From: Primulina eburnea
Lineage: Eukaryota; Streptophyta; Magnoliopsida; Lamiales; Gesneriaceae
Assembly: GCF_022965805.1 (NCBI RefSeq)
Contig: NC_133108.1
Location: 19,046,056-19,110,055, forward strand
Reading direction: 5' to 3'
Length of the DNA stretch: 64,000 bases
A program made the position numbers and the translations under genes. How positions within the stretch are numbered: position 1 is the stretch's first letter; every line of letters starts with the position of its first letter. The notes below the pieces were generated by a model that worked only from the letters and a program-made list of their open reading frames with translations, was not told the origin of the DNA and ran no database searches. Positions 33,074-46,017 of this stretch are shown piece by piece.

Positions 33074-34096
33074 TTCAAAAGTCGTGGATTGGTTTGCATT
33101 TGTTTCAGTTTGTTATCTTCAATAAAATTCCAGGTGATATCTCTTTCATTATGCACTCTTTATTACTAGTTATTTTGACATTAGGGACAATGTCATATTC
33201 TGATTGGGGGGAGAACAAACTTATATAAAAAATATTTAAAAAAAAATTAAAAAATTAAAAAATATATATTATTTTAAAATAAAATCATGTTTATTGTTTG
33301 TATCTTAGTAATTTTCGCAAAAATGTTATACATTACATGTTTGAAAGATTTAAATTAGAATATGCATTAATCTATTTAAGAATGTTTAAATTTTTATTTG
33401 AAAAAAAAATGTCAATTTTAATATTCTGATCAATATAAAAATATGATTTATGAAATCTTTTTGAGTGATTAACCATTGTGATAAAATCAGGTATTAAAGT
33501 ATATGGCCCAAGATATACCTTATAAGAGTGCCTAAAATTTTAAACTCACACATATTTTGTGAGTGAGTGGAGAGGACTGAGAAAACAGCTTTCGAGCCTT
33601 TATTGATCATGAGAGAGACTATCTATTGTTTAGATCTTGAGTTCTTATTTTGAAAAAAAAAATGATATTTCCTGAAAAAAAAAAAGAAAAAAAAAGAGAA
33701 AAATACAAAAAGAAAGATGTTGAAGATCTATGTAATTTTTAAGTTATATGTTGCGACCCATTTTTCTCTCATAAGAATAAAAAAAAAAGAAAAAAAAGAA
33801 AGAGAGAAATACATTGTACAAATTAAATAAATATGTGGTCAAAAAGCATAAACTTAGTCTGATTCCATGATGTAAAAAAAATCAGGAAAAAAAAATATAT
33901 AATAAGAACAACTGGATTTTAAATCAATGGATTTTCTATCTTTTGATTAGTTTGGCTCGTTTGTCTGTCTGCATTCTGTAAACCATTTTCCTGAGCATTC
34001 ATCTGTATTCCAACTCCATGAGAGAAATCGTTGCCATAAATAGAAACATTTATTAACCTGTGAGGATATGGAGTTGAGACTCTTACTAGGAATTTC
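33074..34096 (+). other. Athila 3' non-coding region
   Basis: About 1 kb, AT-rich, with long A and purine runs at 33640-33900. It holds a short hairpin (33177-33194) and G-rich purine tract (33206-33215) of the kind seen after the last gene of Athila elements. No coding sequence is recognised. The last bases before the 3' LTR (ggagttgagactcttactagg) do not form a strong polypurine tract. Confidence 0.6.
33177..33215 (+). promoter_or_regulatory. Hairpin and G-rich purine tract of Athila element
   Basis: Gacatt and aatgtc form an inverted repeat around agggac, then ggggggagaa follows at 33206-33215. A similar arrangement is common near the 3' end of Athila internal regions. The purine tract may be an internal plus-strand priming site. 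Confidence 0.5.
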
Positions 34097-35900
34097 TGAA
34101 GGCCGTGTACACTTAACTACCTGAAATAAGCTTTGAATTAATCATCTCAAATTATTTCATAAATTATAATTATGATGATCTTGATATAACTTTGACAGTT
34201 TTCAAATTTAATTTAAACACTTAGATAGTTTTGATTACATTTCTATTTAAATTAATCAATATGTTTTGTATTGCTATTAACGCTTAAATTGCTAGGGACT
34301 AGCAATAAGCTGGTTGGGAGGTGTGATAAACATAAAAATTGTACATTAATTAAATGTTTTATAATATAAATATATAGTTTTTGTTTTATTAAATGTTTAA
34401 ATATTATATGTTTTATAATAAATTGTATAAAATATAAGTTGTTGTGTAATTATAAGTTTTTACTATTTTTACAGGTTCGATAAAAGAAGAATAAACTTGG
34501 CATTACAAATGGAATTAAGATGATTCTTGGACCTGTAGAAAGTTGATGTTAATATCTACAATATTGATGGCAAGCATGAGATAAAAATCCTTTCACAATT
34601 GGGATCAAATTAAGCAACAATTAAAGTTACCAAAGGAGTGGCAGTTTTACCATGCTCTAGTATTTTGACCATATCTCTCAAATTACTTGGTCAAATATTC
34701 TGAAAAAAATACCACAACTAGACAACTCAATTATCCACATGTTTCATTTTATGTGAAGAAGCAAATTCGAAGAAGAAGACCTTCAAAAGTGATGTGTAAT
34801 ATAATATTAATTTCTTGGAACACCAATGAAGACTTTTGTGTAAAAAATAATATTTTATTTGTGGTTGTCTCCCCAAATTTGGCTATAAATAGGGGTGTAT
34901 TGTAATGTATTGAGATATCCCTCATTCTATGAACAAATCTTTGAGTTCATAATATTTCTCTCTATATTTTTCTTTTATTTTTTCATTTAAATATAATTAG
35001 CATGTTAATTTCATATTCAAAGTTTTACACTTTGAATAATGAATAGCTAACTTCCTAAAGTTGAGATGATAAGGTGAAGCTCTTGGCATGATAATAAGGT
35101 TATTATAAGGTAAGAATCTATGGCTAATATTATTTAATCATTATTTATTGTTTATGTTATATTTATTTCTTTAAGTATTTTTATACCCTACTTATAAGTG
35201 GGAGTTTTGATTTATTGTTGCTATATGTTACACTAAATTCTTGGAACCATTTAAATGTTAGTTTGGTATTACCAACCATTTAAAGTGGATGCCTTGATTT
35301 ATTATATATAAATATATTGTAATATTAAATTCTTGGAACCATTTAAATGTTAGTTTGGTTTTACCAACCATTTAACTTGGATTCCTTGATTTACAATATA
35401 TAAATATATCATAATAATATTTTCTTGGTACCATTTAAATGTTAGTTTGGTTTTACCAACCATTTAAAGTGGGAACCTTGATTTAGTGTTTACAAATATA
35501 TATATAGCACAATAAATACTTGACCACATCTATAAGTTTTGGTATATATTATATATTATGAGATAATAATTTATAACAAAATATAAATATGATTATTTAA
35601 TATATTGGAACCATTTTATTAAGTGGATTTCAATATTGTTCATTAATGTTAATTTTATTAAAATGCCAAGAGTGGATCCTTTAATCTCAACTACTTAAAT
35701 TAAAATTTGAACAATTAAAATTTACCCATTAAAGATTCAATTAAAATTAAAAAGAAACAAAAACAAAAACAAAAACAAAAAGACATTATAGTGGACTTGT
35801 AATTACCTTTGCTTCCCTGTGGATACGATATTTGGACTCACCGAATTATATTACTTGTGGACAACCTGCTCTTGGGAGTGCAACAATCAAAGTCGCAACA
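34097..35900 (+). mobile_element. 3' LTR of Athila element C
   Basis: 1,804 bp, nearly identical to 15823-17622. The A-run of the 5' LTR is here a set of aaaaac units (about 35757-35780). TATA box at 34884-34891; 92-bp repeats at about 35235-35490. The following base 35901 is already in copia RNase H. Confidence 0.9.
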
Positions 35901-38900
35901 GTCCAGGTAAAGGCTTAGCTAGTGGATCAGCAACATTATCTGCAGAGCCGACTATGTCAAAAGACACTTCTTCCTCTTTCCACAATCTCTCCGAGGATGT
36001 GGTACTTTCTCAATACATGTTTGGACTTCTGATGAGACCTTGGCTCCTTTGCTTGAGCTACAGCTCTCGTGTTTTCACAAAACACCGGGACAGGAGCAAC
36101 TCCATTAGGAATGACACCCAACTCTTGGACGAAATTGGTTATCCAAACAGCCTCCCTTGCTGCATCTGATGCAGCAATGTATTCGGCATCTGTGCTGGAA
36201 TCCGCAGTATTGTCTTGCTTGGAACTCTTCCAAGAGACAGCAGCACCATTGAGCATGAATACAAACCCAGAGGTTGACTTCGAGTCATCGATATCGCTTT
36301 GGAAGCTAGAGTCGGTATAGCCTTACAATTTTAGTTCTCCAACCCATAGACCAAGAACAATTTATTGGTCCTTCTCAACTACTTGAGGATGTCTTTCACA
36401 GCTTTCCAGTGTGGAAGACCAGGGTTTGATTGATATCTACTCACTACAATTAGTGTGAAAGCCACGTTAGGACGTGTAGATATCATCTCATACATGATGC
36501 TACCAATCGCAGATGCATAAGGAATGCCTGTCATCGCCGCTATCTCTGCATCAGTCTTGAAAGACAGACTTGGATAGGGACACGCCATGACACATTGGTA
36601 GATGTCCTCTCTTGGACTTATCCATCGAGAACCGCTTCACGATGATATCAATGTATGTGGACTAGGTGAGACCAAGCAACCTTCTTGATCTATCTCTATA
36701 GATCTGTATTCCCAATACAAAAGATGCTTCACCCAAGTCCTGTATCGAGAACTCACTTGATAACCATATTTTAGTTGATTGCAACATTCCTACATCATTC
36801 CCAATGATTAGAATGTCATCAACATAAAACACCAGGAATGTCACAACACTCCCACTGACCTTCTTATACACACAGGGTTCCTCAGGACTCTTATCAAAAC
36901 CAAACTCTTTGATTGTACTATCGAATCTGAGGTTCCAACTCCCAGATGCCTGCTTTAGACCATAAATAGATCTCTGAAGTTTGCATACCATATGCTCACT
37001 TCCGATAGATGTAAACCTTTCAGGTTGAGACATGTACATCACTTTCTTAAAATCCCTATTAAGAAAGACTGTCTTGACATCCATCTGCCATATCTCATAG
37101 TCATACCATGCAGCTATGGCTGGCAATATCCTTATAGACTTGAACATTGCAACTGGTCAAAAGGTTTCCTCAAAGTCAACTCCTTGTATTTGAGTATATC
37201 CTTTTGCCACCAATCGCGCCTTGAAGGTCAATACCTTCCCATCCGCCCCAAGTCCCTATGGGCACCGTTCTCTCAGGTGGATCTATAAGATCCCACACTT
37301 GGTTCGAATGCATGGAATTCATCTCAGATTCCATTTCTTCAAGCCATTTTGGATGAATCGGCATCAGATATTGCTTCCTTGAAGGTCCTTGGATCACATC
37401 CATGGTTAGGCTCATCATGACCCTCTTCAAGAAGCAGACCATACCTCATAGGTGGTCTCGAGACTCTCTCGGATCTTCTAGGAGCTTGTATCTCCTCTCT
37501 TGGCTTTTCTAGTGTGGGTTATATAATTGTGGGTGTCTCTCGAACCTCTTCCAGTTCTATCATCTCGCCTTTTCTATCCAATAGAAATTCCTTTTCCAAA
37601 AAGGTTGCATTCCTAGAAACAAACACCTTTGTTTCTTGGGGATGATATAAATGATATCCAACTGAATTCCTTGGATATCCCACAAAGTAACATAAAATAG
37701 ATCGACTATCCAATTTATCTCCCACTACCTGCTTCAAAAGCAGGGCACCCCCATATTCTAAGAATATTTGGGAGGCTTACCCATCCATATCTCATATGGT
37801 GTTTGCCTTTGAATGGACATTTAATGGAATATCTTTCAATTTTAAGTTATAGAGATCGTTTTCAAGTTCACCAGTACCAATCAAACATTCATTCATGTAA
37901 ATGTTGCAAACACCTTTGCAAAATAAACAAGAATATCCATTTTTATCAGCATTGAAATGGAAACAATGTTTTTCACCAAATCCGGTACAAACAAAACATC
38001 TCTTAAAATTAACTTAAAACTATTGTTCAACAATAAGTAAACATATTCAATAGCATTGGCAGCAACTCTTGCCTCATTGCCCATCCTCTAGAAGGTCACA
38101 CCTTCCTTAAGCTTCCTACTTCTTCCCATCACCTGTAACTCATTACAGAGATGTGAGTCACAACCGGTATCTAATACCCAAGAAGTAGAGTTAATTGAAA
38201 TGTTTACTTCAATTTAGAACATACCGTTTCCAGAACTTTTCTAGGCAAGATATTCCCTGCAGTTACGCCTCCAATGTCCAGGCTTCTTGCAGTGATGACA
38301 AACATCACTAGTCTTGTCAGCCCTAACTGGTGTGGCTGCCACAATGGGATTCGGAGATTGCCTCATCAAGGGCACGTTCTTCTTGGGACGTTGGAAAGAA
38401 CTCTTCTTTCCCTTCCCATGTGGATCAATCTTCGTACCAGATGAAGAACCCACATAAAGAACCAACTTCTCTTTCTTGATGGTTGATTCAAACGTAACAA
38501 GCATATTCACCAACTCCTCAATGGTCGGCTCTAGCTTGTTCATGTTGAAGTTCACCACAAAAGGATCAAATGAGCTAGGCAGCGATAAGAGCAACACGTC
38601 GGTGGTCAACTCCGAAGGCAAGATCAGATCCATGCCAACGAGCTTGTCCACGATCCCAATCAACTTCAGGCCATTCTCATGGACCGGGGCCCCATCTCGC
38701 ATGCGCAAAGTGATTAGCTCCTTGACGGTAGCATGCCTAAGAGGCCGTGTTTGCTCACCAAAGAGCTCCTTGAGATGCAAATGAATGTCAGCAGCACTCT
38801 TTGCCTCCTCAAAACGCCTCTGCAGCTCATCATTCATAGAAGTCAGCATATAACACCTGGCTATCAAGTCATGGTCACACCATTCCTTGTAAGCCTGCAA

Positions 38901-39090
38901 TTCCTCAGGAGTGCAGTCAGTCGGAGCCTCAACAGGGGGCGACTCAGTCAGTGTATATGCTACCCTTTACGAATTCAAGACGATTTTCAGGTTTCTTAGC
39001 CAAGTGAGGTAATTAGGTCCAGTTAATATGTGTTTGTCGAGTATTACGGATATCGGATTGCGAATTGAAGACATTGTCAATTTGTACTGA
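35901..39090 (-). pseudogene. Decayed copia gag-pol of element B
   Basis: Read right to left. Gag starts about 39090 (LTGPNYLTWLRNLKIVLNS), has a stop at 38967-38969, then is open at 38241-38900 with knuckle CHHCKKPGHWRRNC. A GAG-pre-integrase-like piece (LRDVLFVPDLVKNIVSIS) is at 37893-38084. Most of the integrase core is missing; its C-terminal side appears at 37519-37737 (CYFVGYPRNSVGYHLY). Reverse transcriptase pieces lie at 37176-37442 and 36662-37147 (MDVKTVFLN, YGLKQASGSWN, YVDDILIIGND). RNase H lies at 35957-36256 ([21 protein letters not shown]) and runs to the break at 35901. Frameshifts and the lost integrase make it non-functional. Confidence 0.9.
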
Positions 39091-39852
39091 AAAGTAAAAA
39101 CAGATAAATGTTGATGACTATTTTAAAATATTTAGTAAGATATGAAGTTTGGACTTTTACTTCATAAATATTTGCTCCCACTGTTTTGACATCTTTCACT
39201 ACCCTCTAGTGAAAACGGGAAACTCCTTTCCTTAGTAGGTACGTAAGGTTCAATTAGCGAATTATGATCCCGAATAATATCAGCCAATCACAATTCCTAA
39301 AGGTAGTTTCCAATTGCATCACAATGCAACCCTCTACGTAAACTTTTGTCTCACGTTTGATTAGGACCCAATAATATGACGTCGTTCATCTTCACGTGTC
39401 AAGCCTTACCCATCGATGTTGAACCTTAATGGACGGTCGTCATGAGTTCCCTCAATAATATGAGCCGAAATCATGGGAGTTCCACGTAGTTCACATCACC
39501 ATGTCAATGGATGTCACAGCTTTCCGGCACCCAAAGCTCCCCCAATAATATGAGCCGAGCCCCGAGTACGGGTAGCGTTCATCATGCACCCATTGTCGAT
39601 GGAAGACAAGGAAATTATAAACAAATTTATAATTCCCCTTTTCGGGCTTGATATTAATTTTGAATCTTATTCAAAATGAGGGTTTTTAATTTTGAAAGGT
39701 CTCATCATTAATTTTAGTTAAAAGCTCGCCATGTTTGATCGTATGTTTGCCGGATTCATGCAACTTTGTTATTATCATAATAATAACGCACATACTCATT
39801 ATTTATAACATAACATGCATATATTATAAACAGTAAACAAACAAGGATGATC
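39091..39852 (-). other. 5' leader of copia element B, left part
   Basis: Non-coding sequence between gag and the E insertion. It contains three aataatatga(g/c) words at spaced intervals (39305-39560). No gene is seen. It continues at 51714 on the other side of E. Confidence 0.7.
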
Positions 39853-41427
39853 TGTGACACCCTGACCCGTAACAATAAAAATACAATACAGCGGAAATAA
39901 AGTTTTCTTTTAAAATATGGAAGGAGTTTCAAAAATACATTTCATAAAAATGTTTACAAAATAGCAATACATGATCATTTAAATGACATAACAAAATACA
40001 AAATATCATTCTTATGATCATGTCAAAATCTTCCTTCCAACGGTGCATGCATATGACCCCTATCCACAGTCAACGTCCAGGGCCTCCACTCTGATCTGCA
40101 TCACATGAATAAACTGAAATGAGAATAAATCTCAGCAAGTGGAACTATACATAGCAATGATACATAGTATACTCTGTAAAACATGACTTTGAAATCATAA
40201 ATACCATCAACTCTGAAACATGAATACTGTAGCAATAACTGTAGCAATAGCAATACGATGGTATTTCTCTTTTCTATGGTTGGATTGATATCAATAGTAT
40301 CTCTGTCTGTGGTTGCAAATATCCCATCGATATAAATCGATAACTGTGAGGGGATAAAAGCCTATGGTCGATGATCATCTAATTGCATGCAATGCTCTGA
40401 CTATGATTCAATCAATCCAATAAAAACATTTGAATTCTCAATAACATTTAAAGCCGTCGTTTCGCAATCTCTATCTTTTGTATTTCCTTTTTAACAATAG
40501 TGAGACATACAATGCCTCCAATAGATAATCAATGAAATCAATACATAACAATGGATTAATGGAAGGGAATATCACTTTAAAATCTTTAAAACTCAATACA
40601 TATAACATCATGTGAGCAAAAAGGATGAAATTCCACTTACAAACCAATAGAACACCTCAAACTTAGCTCTTGGTCACCACCTACAACAATAATCCATAAA
40701 CAACACCAATATCAACTCTATATCCACAAATACAAGTCAAATAATCCATTAACCAACTCAAGCATCAAGCCCAAGTCAACCCTTAACTCAAAACCTTAAT
40801 AGAATCGCACCAAAAACTTACCTAAGCTTCCTTATACCACGGAGAACGTCGATCTCAAGTCGGAAATCCAAATAAATCCACGAATCGAAGATAGGAATCA
40901 AAAGAAAATGGAGAAAACCCTTTGAGAATAGAGAGAAAATCGGAAATGAAGGGGAAGATGAGGATAAGGTATGGCCAACAACTCCAAAAAGTAACTTAAA
41001 AACTCGCCCATACCTATACCGCGGGTGCGACAACACAAGGGCCGCGGGTGCGCTGAGCTCACGGCAATCCAAACAATTCCTGAACCACTAACACCGCGGG
41101 TGCGGCGCTGCAAGCACCGCGGGTGCGGTCCTTGCACTACCGCGGGTGCGGTGATGCCACGGCCTTCCAAATCCAAAATGATGAATAGTACACCGCGGGG
41201 GCACTCCCCTAAGAGCGCGGGTGCACTCTTGCTTCGGCAATGAACAGTACTAAATCAACTAAAATCGATCTGAAACGTTGAAACGAACAATCAACACCAA
41301 CTAACACCTCAATAAAACAATAACCAATAATACTATGGCCCAAAACACAACTCTAAACATCTAATCACATAACCCAAATAAACATACAAAACTTAAACCG
41401 TACCGTACACCGGGCTCGGCTATTACA
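39853..41427 (-). mobile_element. LTR1 of E (3' LTR of unit 1)
   Basis: 1,575 bp; plus-strand ends TGTGACACCC and GGCTATTACA. It contains the CCGCGGGTGCG cluster at 41019-41232. Confidence 0.93.
41019..41232 (-). repeat. CCGCGGGTGCGG cluster in E LTR1
   Basis: Six to seven copies of ccgcgggtgcg-type words; in sense the motif reads ccgcacccgcggt, as in D. In sense it lies upstream of a TATA-like ggtataggtatggg near 41015. Confidence 0.85.
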
Positions 41428-41445
41428 ATCTCCCCTCCTTAGAGG
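41428..41445 (-). promoter_or_regulatory. Polypurine tract of E unit 1
   Basis: In sense it reads cctctaaggaggggagat, directly before the 3' LTR. The copy for unit 2 is at 47611-47628. Confidence 0.8.
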
Positions 41446-41467
41446 AATTTCGTCCGCGAAATTGACG

Positions 41468-44400
41468 TCACTGCACGAACAACTCAGGATACTTCTCTCT
41501 CATCTCATCCTCTGGTTCCCACGTAGCTTCCTCTATCAAATGGTTCCTCCAAAGGACTTTAACGATGCCGATCTCTTTGTTTCTCAATACTCTAACTGTG
41601 CGATCCAAAATCTGAATCGGAATCTCTTGGTACGTCAAATTCGGCGTCAAGTCCAATGGCTCGTGGCGAAGAACATGGGAAGGATCTGCAATATACTTCC
41701 TGAGCATCGAAACATGAAACACATTATGGACTCTGTCAAGATCGGGCGGTAGGGCTAATCTGTAGGCTCGGTCACCGACTCTGTCCAATATCTCGAATGG
41801 ACCAATGAATCTCGGACTCAACTTGCCCTTCTTGCCAAATCTCATCACACCCTTGAGAGGTGCTATCTTCAAGAACACGTGATCGCCAACCTCGAACTGC
41901 AAAGGTCTACGACGAACATCCGCATAACTCTTCTGTCTGGACTGAGCAGTCTTCATCCTCTCTCGGATCACAGCAACAACATCGGCCGTCTGCTGGACCA
42001 ACTCTGGTCCCAACATTTTCCTCTCTCCAACCTCATCCCAAAACAAAGGCGATCTGCACTTCCTGCCATAAAGTGCCTCATACGGTGCCATGCCAATCGA
42101 CGCCTGGTAGCTATTGTTGTACGTGAACTCCACAAGTGGCAATTTAGAATCCCAGCTACCAGAATAGTCAATAGTACAAGCTCTGAGCATATCCTCAAGA
42201 ATCTGAATGACTCTCTCTGACTGACCGTCGCTCTGAGGATGATAAGATGTACTGAAAGCTAATCGAGAACCCAAAGCTCTGTGCAAACTCTTCCAAAACT
42301 CGGAGGTAAACCTGGGGTCACGATCAGACACAATCGACACAGGCACACTATGAAGTCTAACAATCTCTGCAATATAATCCTCGGCGTACTGATTCATGGA
42401 GTACGTCGTCTTGACTGGGAGAAAGTGCGCCGACTTGGTCAATCGATCAACAATGACCCAAATGGAATTATAACCTCTCTGAACTCTGGGAAGACCAGTC
42501 ACGAAATCCATCGTAATATGCTCCCACTTCCACTGAGGAATCGGCAATGATAGCAATGTCCCAGCAGGTCTCTGATGCTCAATCTTCACCTGCTGACAAG
42601 TAAGGCACTGAGAAATGAACAAAGCAACATCTTTCTTCATACCTGGCCACCAGTAGAGTCGACGAAGATCCTGATACATCTTCGTACTGCCTGGATGAAT
42701 CGAATAAGGTGCGGTATGAGCCTCTGTCAAGACATCTCGCCGAATATCATCGCCTGAAGGAACACAAATACGGCCTCTGAAAGTCACCAAACCATCACCA
42801 TTCAAACCAAACTCTGAGTTCCCTCTCTCCTCTGCTCTAGCTCTCAACTCTGTCAACTGAACATCGGTCGACTGCTCTCTACGGATCCTGTCCGTCAAAG
42901 TAGATCGAATAACCAACGCTGAAAGACGAGCAATGGTACCTGGAATCACCAGATCAATCTCCTCTCTCTGCAAATCCATCAACAATGGCCTCTGAATCAA
43001 AGAACTCAATGAAGCACTCGACTTACGGCTCAAAGCATCAGCCACAACGTTCGCCTTCCCTGGGTGATAACTGATCGTCACATCATAATCCTTGACAAGC
43101 TCTAACCACCTCCTCTGCCGCATATTGAGCTCTTTCTGCGAAAATAGATACTTCAAACTCTTGTGGTCTGTGAAGATCTCACACTTTTCGCCATACAAGT
43201 GATGCCTCCAAATCTTCAGGGCGAAAACCACAGCTGCTAGCTCCAAATCGTGCGTCGGATAATTCCTCTCATAGTCTTTCAACTGGCGAGAAGCATAGGC
43301 AATGACCTTACCTCGCTGCATCAGCACTGCACCAAGGCCTCTCTTCGACGCATCGGTATAGACAACAAAATCCTCGGAACCACTAGGCAAAGAAAGAACA
43401 GGAGCTGTCGTCAATCTATCCTTCAGCTCTTGAAATGCACGCTGGCAATCGATGGACCACTCGAACTTCACAGTCTTCCTCGTCAGATTGGACAATGGCA
43501 GGGCAATCTTGGAAAAATCTAAAATGAAACGACGATAGTAACCCGCCAAACCAAGGAAACTGCGTACCTCAGAGACAGTAGAAGGAATAGGCCAATTCTG
43601 AATCGCCTCTATCTTCAATGGATCAACAGCAATACCATCTCTCGAAACAACATGGCCTAGGAAAGAAATCTGATCCAGCCAAAACTCACACTTCTTCAGC
43701 TTGGCAAACAACCTCTTCTCTCGCAACAACTGAAGAACCACTCTGAGATGCTCTGCATGAAGCTCTCTGGTCTTGGAATAGATCAAGATATCGTCGATGA
43801 AGACAATGACGAAGCTATCCAGATAAGGCTTGAACACACGGTTCATCAGATCCATGAAGACTGACGGAGCATTGGTCAGACCAAAAGACATCACGAGAAA
43901 CTCATAGTGACCGTACCTGGTCCGGAACGCTGTCTTAGGGATATCTGACTCCCTAACCTTCAACTGATAGTAGCCAGACCGAAGATCAATCTTCGAGAAC
44001 ACACTGGCACCATGGATCTGATCAAACAAATCATCTATCCGTGGCAACGGATACTTGTTCTTGACAGTCACTTTGTTAAGCTCCCTGTAGTCGATACACA
44101 GCCGCAAAGATCCATCCTTCTTCTTGACAAACAGAACCGGAGCTCCCCAAGGCGAAGAACTCGGACGAATAAAACCCTTGTCTAAAAGATCATGCAACTG
44201 AGTCTTCAACTCCTTCATCTCAGTAGGGGCCATCCTGTACGGAGCCTTAGAGATAGGAACCGTACCTGGAGCTAAATCAATAACGAACTCAACATCTCTG
44301 TCCGACGGCAAACCCGGAACATCATCCTCAAACACATCAGCAAACTCCCTCACAACATCAATATCATCTATATTCAACTTAATCAGTCTATCAACATCCA

Positions 44401-45886
44401 CAATAGAAGCAAGAAACCCATCGCAACCTCTACCCAGCAATCTCTCAGCCTCAAGACAAGAAATAAAAGGAAGGACCACCGAAGTACCTGAGCTGGCGAG
44501 AACTCCTCCCTGGCCATCATCTGCAAAAGTCACCTTCTTAGCAACACAATCGATAACTGCACGGTAAGTCGAAAGCCAATCCATGCCAAGAATAACATCG
44601 AAAGCAACCATAGGAATAACAATCAAATCAGCGAAGACAACTCGCTCCTCAATACGAACAGGGCACGCAAACACAATCGACGTCGGGCACAAGACATCTC
44701 CCGAAGGCAAAACAACACTAAGCTGGAGGGGAAGAACAGAAGGAACTATACCCAACGATCTCAAAAACAAATCAGACATAAAAGAATGAGTAGCACCAGT
44801 ATCAATCAAAGTAGTAGCTACTCTGCCTGAAATCAAAATAGTACTAGAGATCAATGAAGAATCGTGATTAATACCTTCCTTGGTCATCGAAAAGATACGA
44901 CCTTGCACCTTCCCTTGGCTAGCTCCTCGTGGACAATTTCTGGCAACGTGGCCTGCCGTGCCACAACGATAACAAGTATGAGTGCCAAGTCTGCACTCTC
45001 CTCGATGATGCTTGCCACACTTAGGACAAAGTGGCTTCTCGGGATCAACTGGAACTGGCGGAGGTCTAGGACTCGACTCCATCTTTCCCTTGCCCTTGAA
45101 ACGATCCCTGCCCCTCTGATTAGAACCCTGGCCTCTCTGAACAACAGCTTGGTGCCTCTCCTGCCTCTCTCTGGCGATATCCTTCTCATCCTGCTCGGCC
45201 AACAAAGCTTTGGACTCGATCTCCTTGAAAGTAACAGCCTTGGACATGTTGATATCACGGCGAATCTCAGCTCTAAGGCCTCGAATGAAATGAGCGCCTT
45301 TGTCCTTGTCATTGGAAGCAATGTACGGAGCAAACAAGCAAACCTCCTCAAACTTCAGAATGTACTCACCAACATCTAAGCTCCCCTGACGAAGCTCCAA
45401 GAACTCCGTAACCTTCCTCGCTCGAAGTGCATCGGGGAAATACTTGTCGTAGAACAAGTCCGTAAACTCAGACCACTTCAGTGTCGCAACAGTAACACTG
45501 ACCTTCGTCGCATTCCACCAAATGCGGGCAGCCTTAACCAACATGAAAACAGCACAACTGATCCTGTCTTTGTCCTTATACTAGAGATGATCGAAGATAG
45601 CTTCAAGCGCCTTGACCCACTCGACAGCAACTAGAGGATCGGTGCTACCTGCGAATTCCGGTGGATCCATTCTCTTGAAAGCAGAAAAGACGGCATCAGT
45701 GCCAACAGCCTGAGCAACCTGACCTCTCACTTGGCCTCGACCCTGTCCTGCTCCTTGCAATCGGAGCAACTGCTGAATCTGATCACTATGCACCTTAGCC
45801 TGCTCCTTAAGCAACTTGCCGAACTCGTCGACAACTCTCGAGGAAGAACTATCCTCACCCTCTGCCGCCTTACGCTTAGGAGGCAT
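41468..45886 (-). pseudogene. Gag-Pol of E unit 1, interrupted by one in-frame UAG
   Basis: Starts MPPKRKAAEG at 45886 and runs 101 codons to a TAG at 45581-45583. The same frame continues at once (YKDKDRISC) and stays open to 41468; the ATG at 45544 begins 1,358 codons. Numbering from 45544: rest of Gag 1-120; knuckles [12 protein letters not shown] and [14 protein letters not shown] about 168-200; protease [10 protein letters not shown] about 244; reverse transcriptase FIDDILIYS about 580; RNase H starting VVYTDAS about 725; integrase HHCC then MDFVTGL, SDRDPRF and GQSERV about 945-1120; chromodomain ([17 protein letters not shown]) at the C-terminus. Everything but the one stop looks intact. 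The stop may be inactivating or, less likely, read through. Confidence 0.9.
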
Positions 45887-46000
45887 ACTCTACAATTGCT
45901 CACAAGACACCAATCAATATATAACAATGGATAGATGCAAGAAAACATACCCGGACAGTTGAGAGTAGACGAAGTCATATGCATTGGTCCGAAGAACACC

Positions 46001-46012
46001 GCTCTGATACCA
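46001..46012 (-). promoter_or_regulatory. Primer-binding site of E unit 1 (initiator-Met tRNA)
   Basis: In sense it reads tggtatcagagc, five bases from LTR2. Unit 2 lost its copy. Confidence 0.9.
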
Positions 46013-46017
46013 CTAAA

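Larger units (their letters stand above)
15823..35900 (+). mobile_element. Athila element 'C' with two extra genes, split by D
   Basis: LTRs 15823-17622 and 34097-35900 (about 1.8 kb) are nearly identical. A tRNA-Asp-type primer-binding site at 17629-17646, an Athila-type Gag, a DLGAS protease, and Athila reverse transcriptase and integrase define the clade. Gag has three nonsense codons, and pol has a frameshift and the D insertion. Downstream of pol are two intact extra frames: a basic cysteine-rich protein (31680-32225) and a LOG-family protein (32435-33073). No TSD is visible (atttc versus gtcca). Confidence 0.9.

Noticed and set aside
44864..45379. 171-residue plus-strand frame
   Set aside because: It is antisense to gag of E unit 1; the 51047-51469 frame is its counterpart in unit 2.
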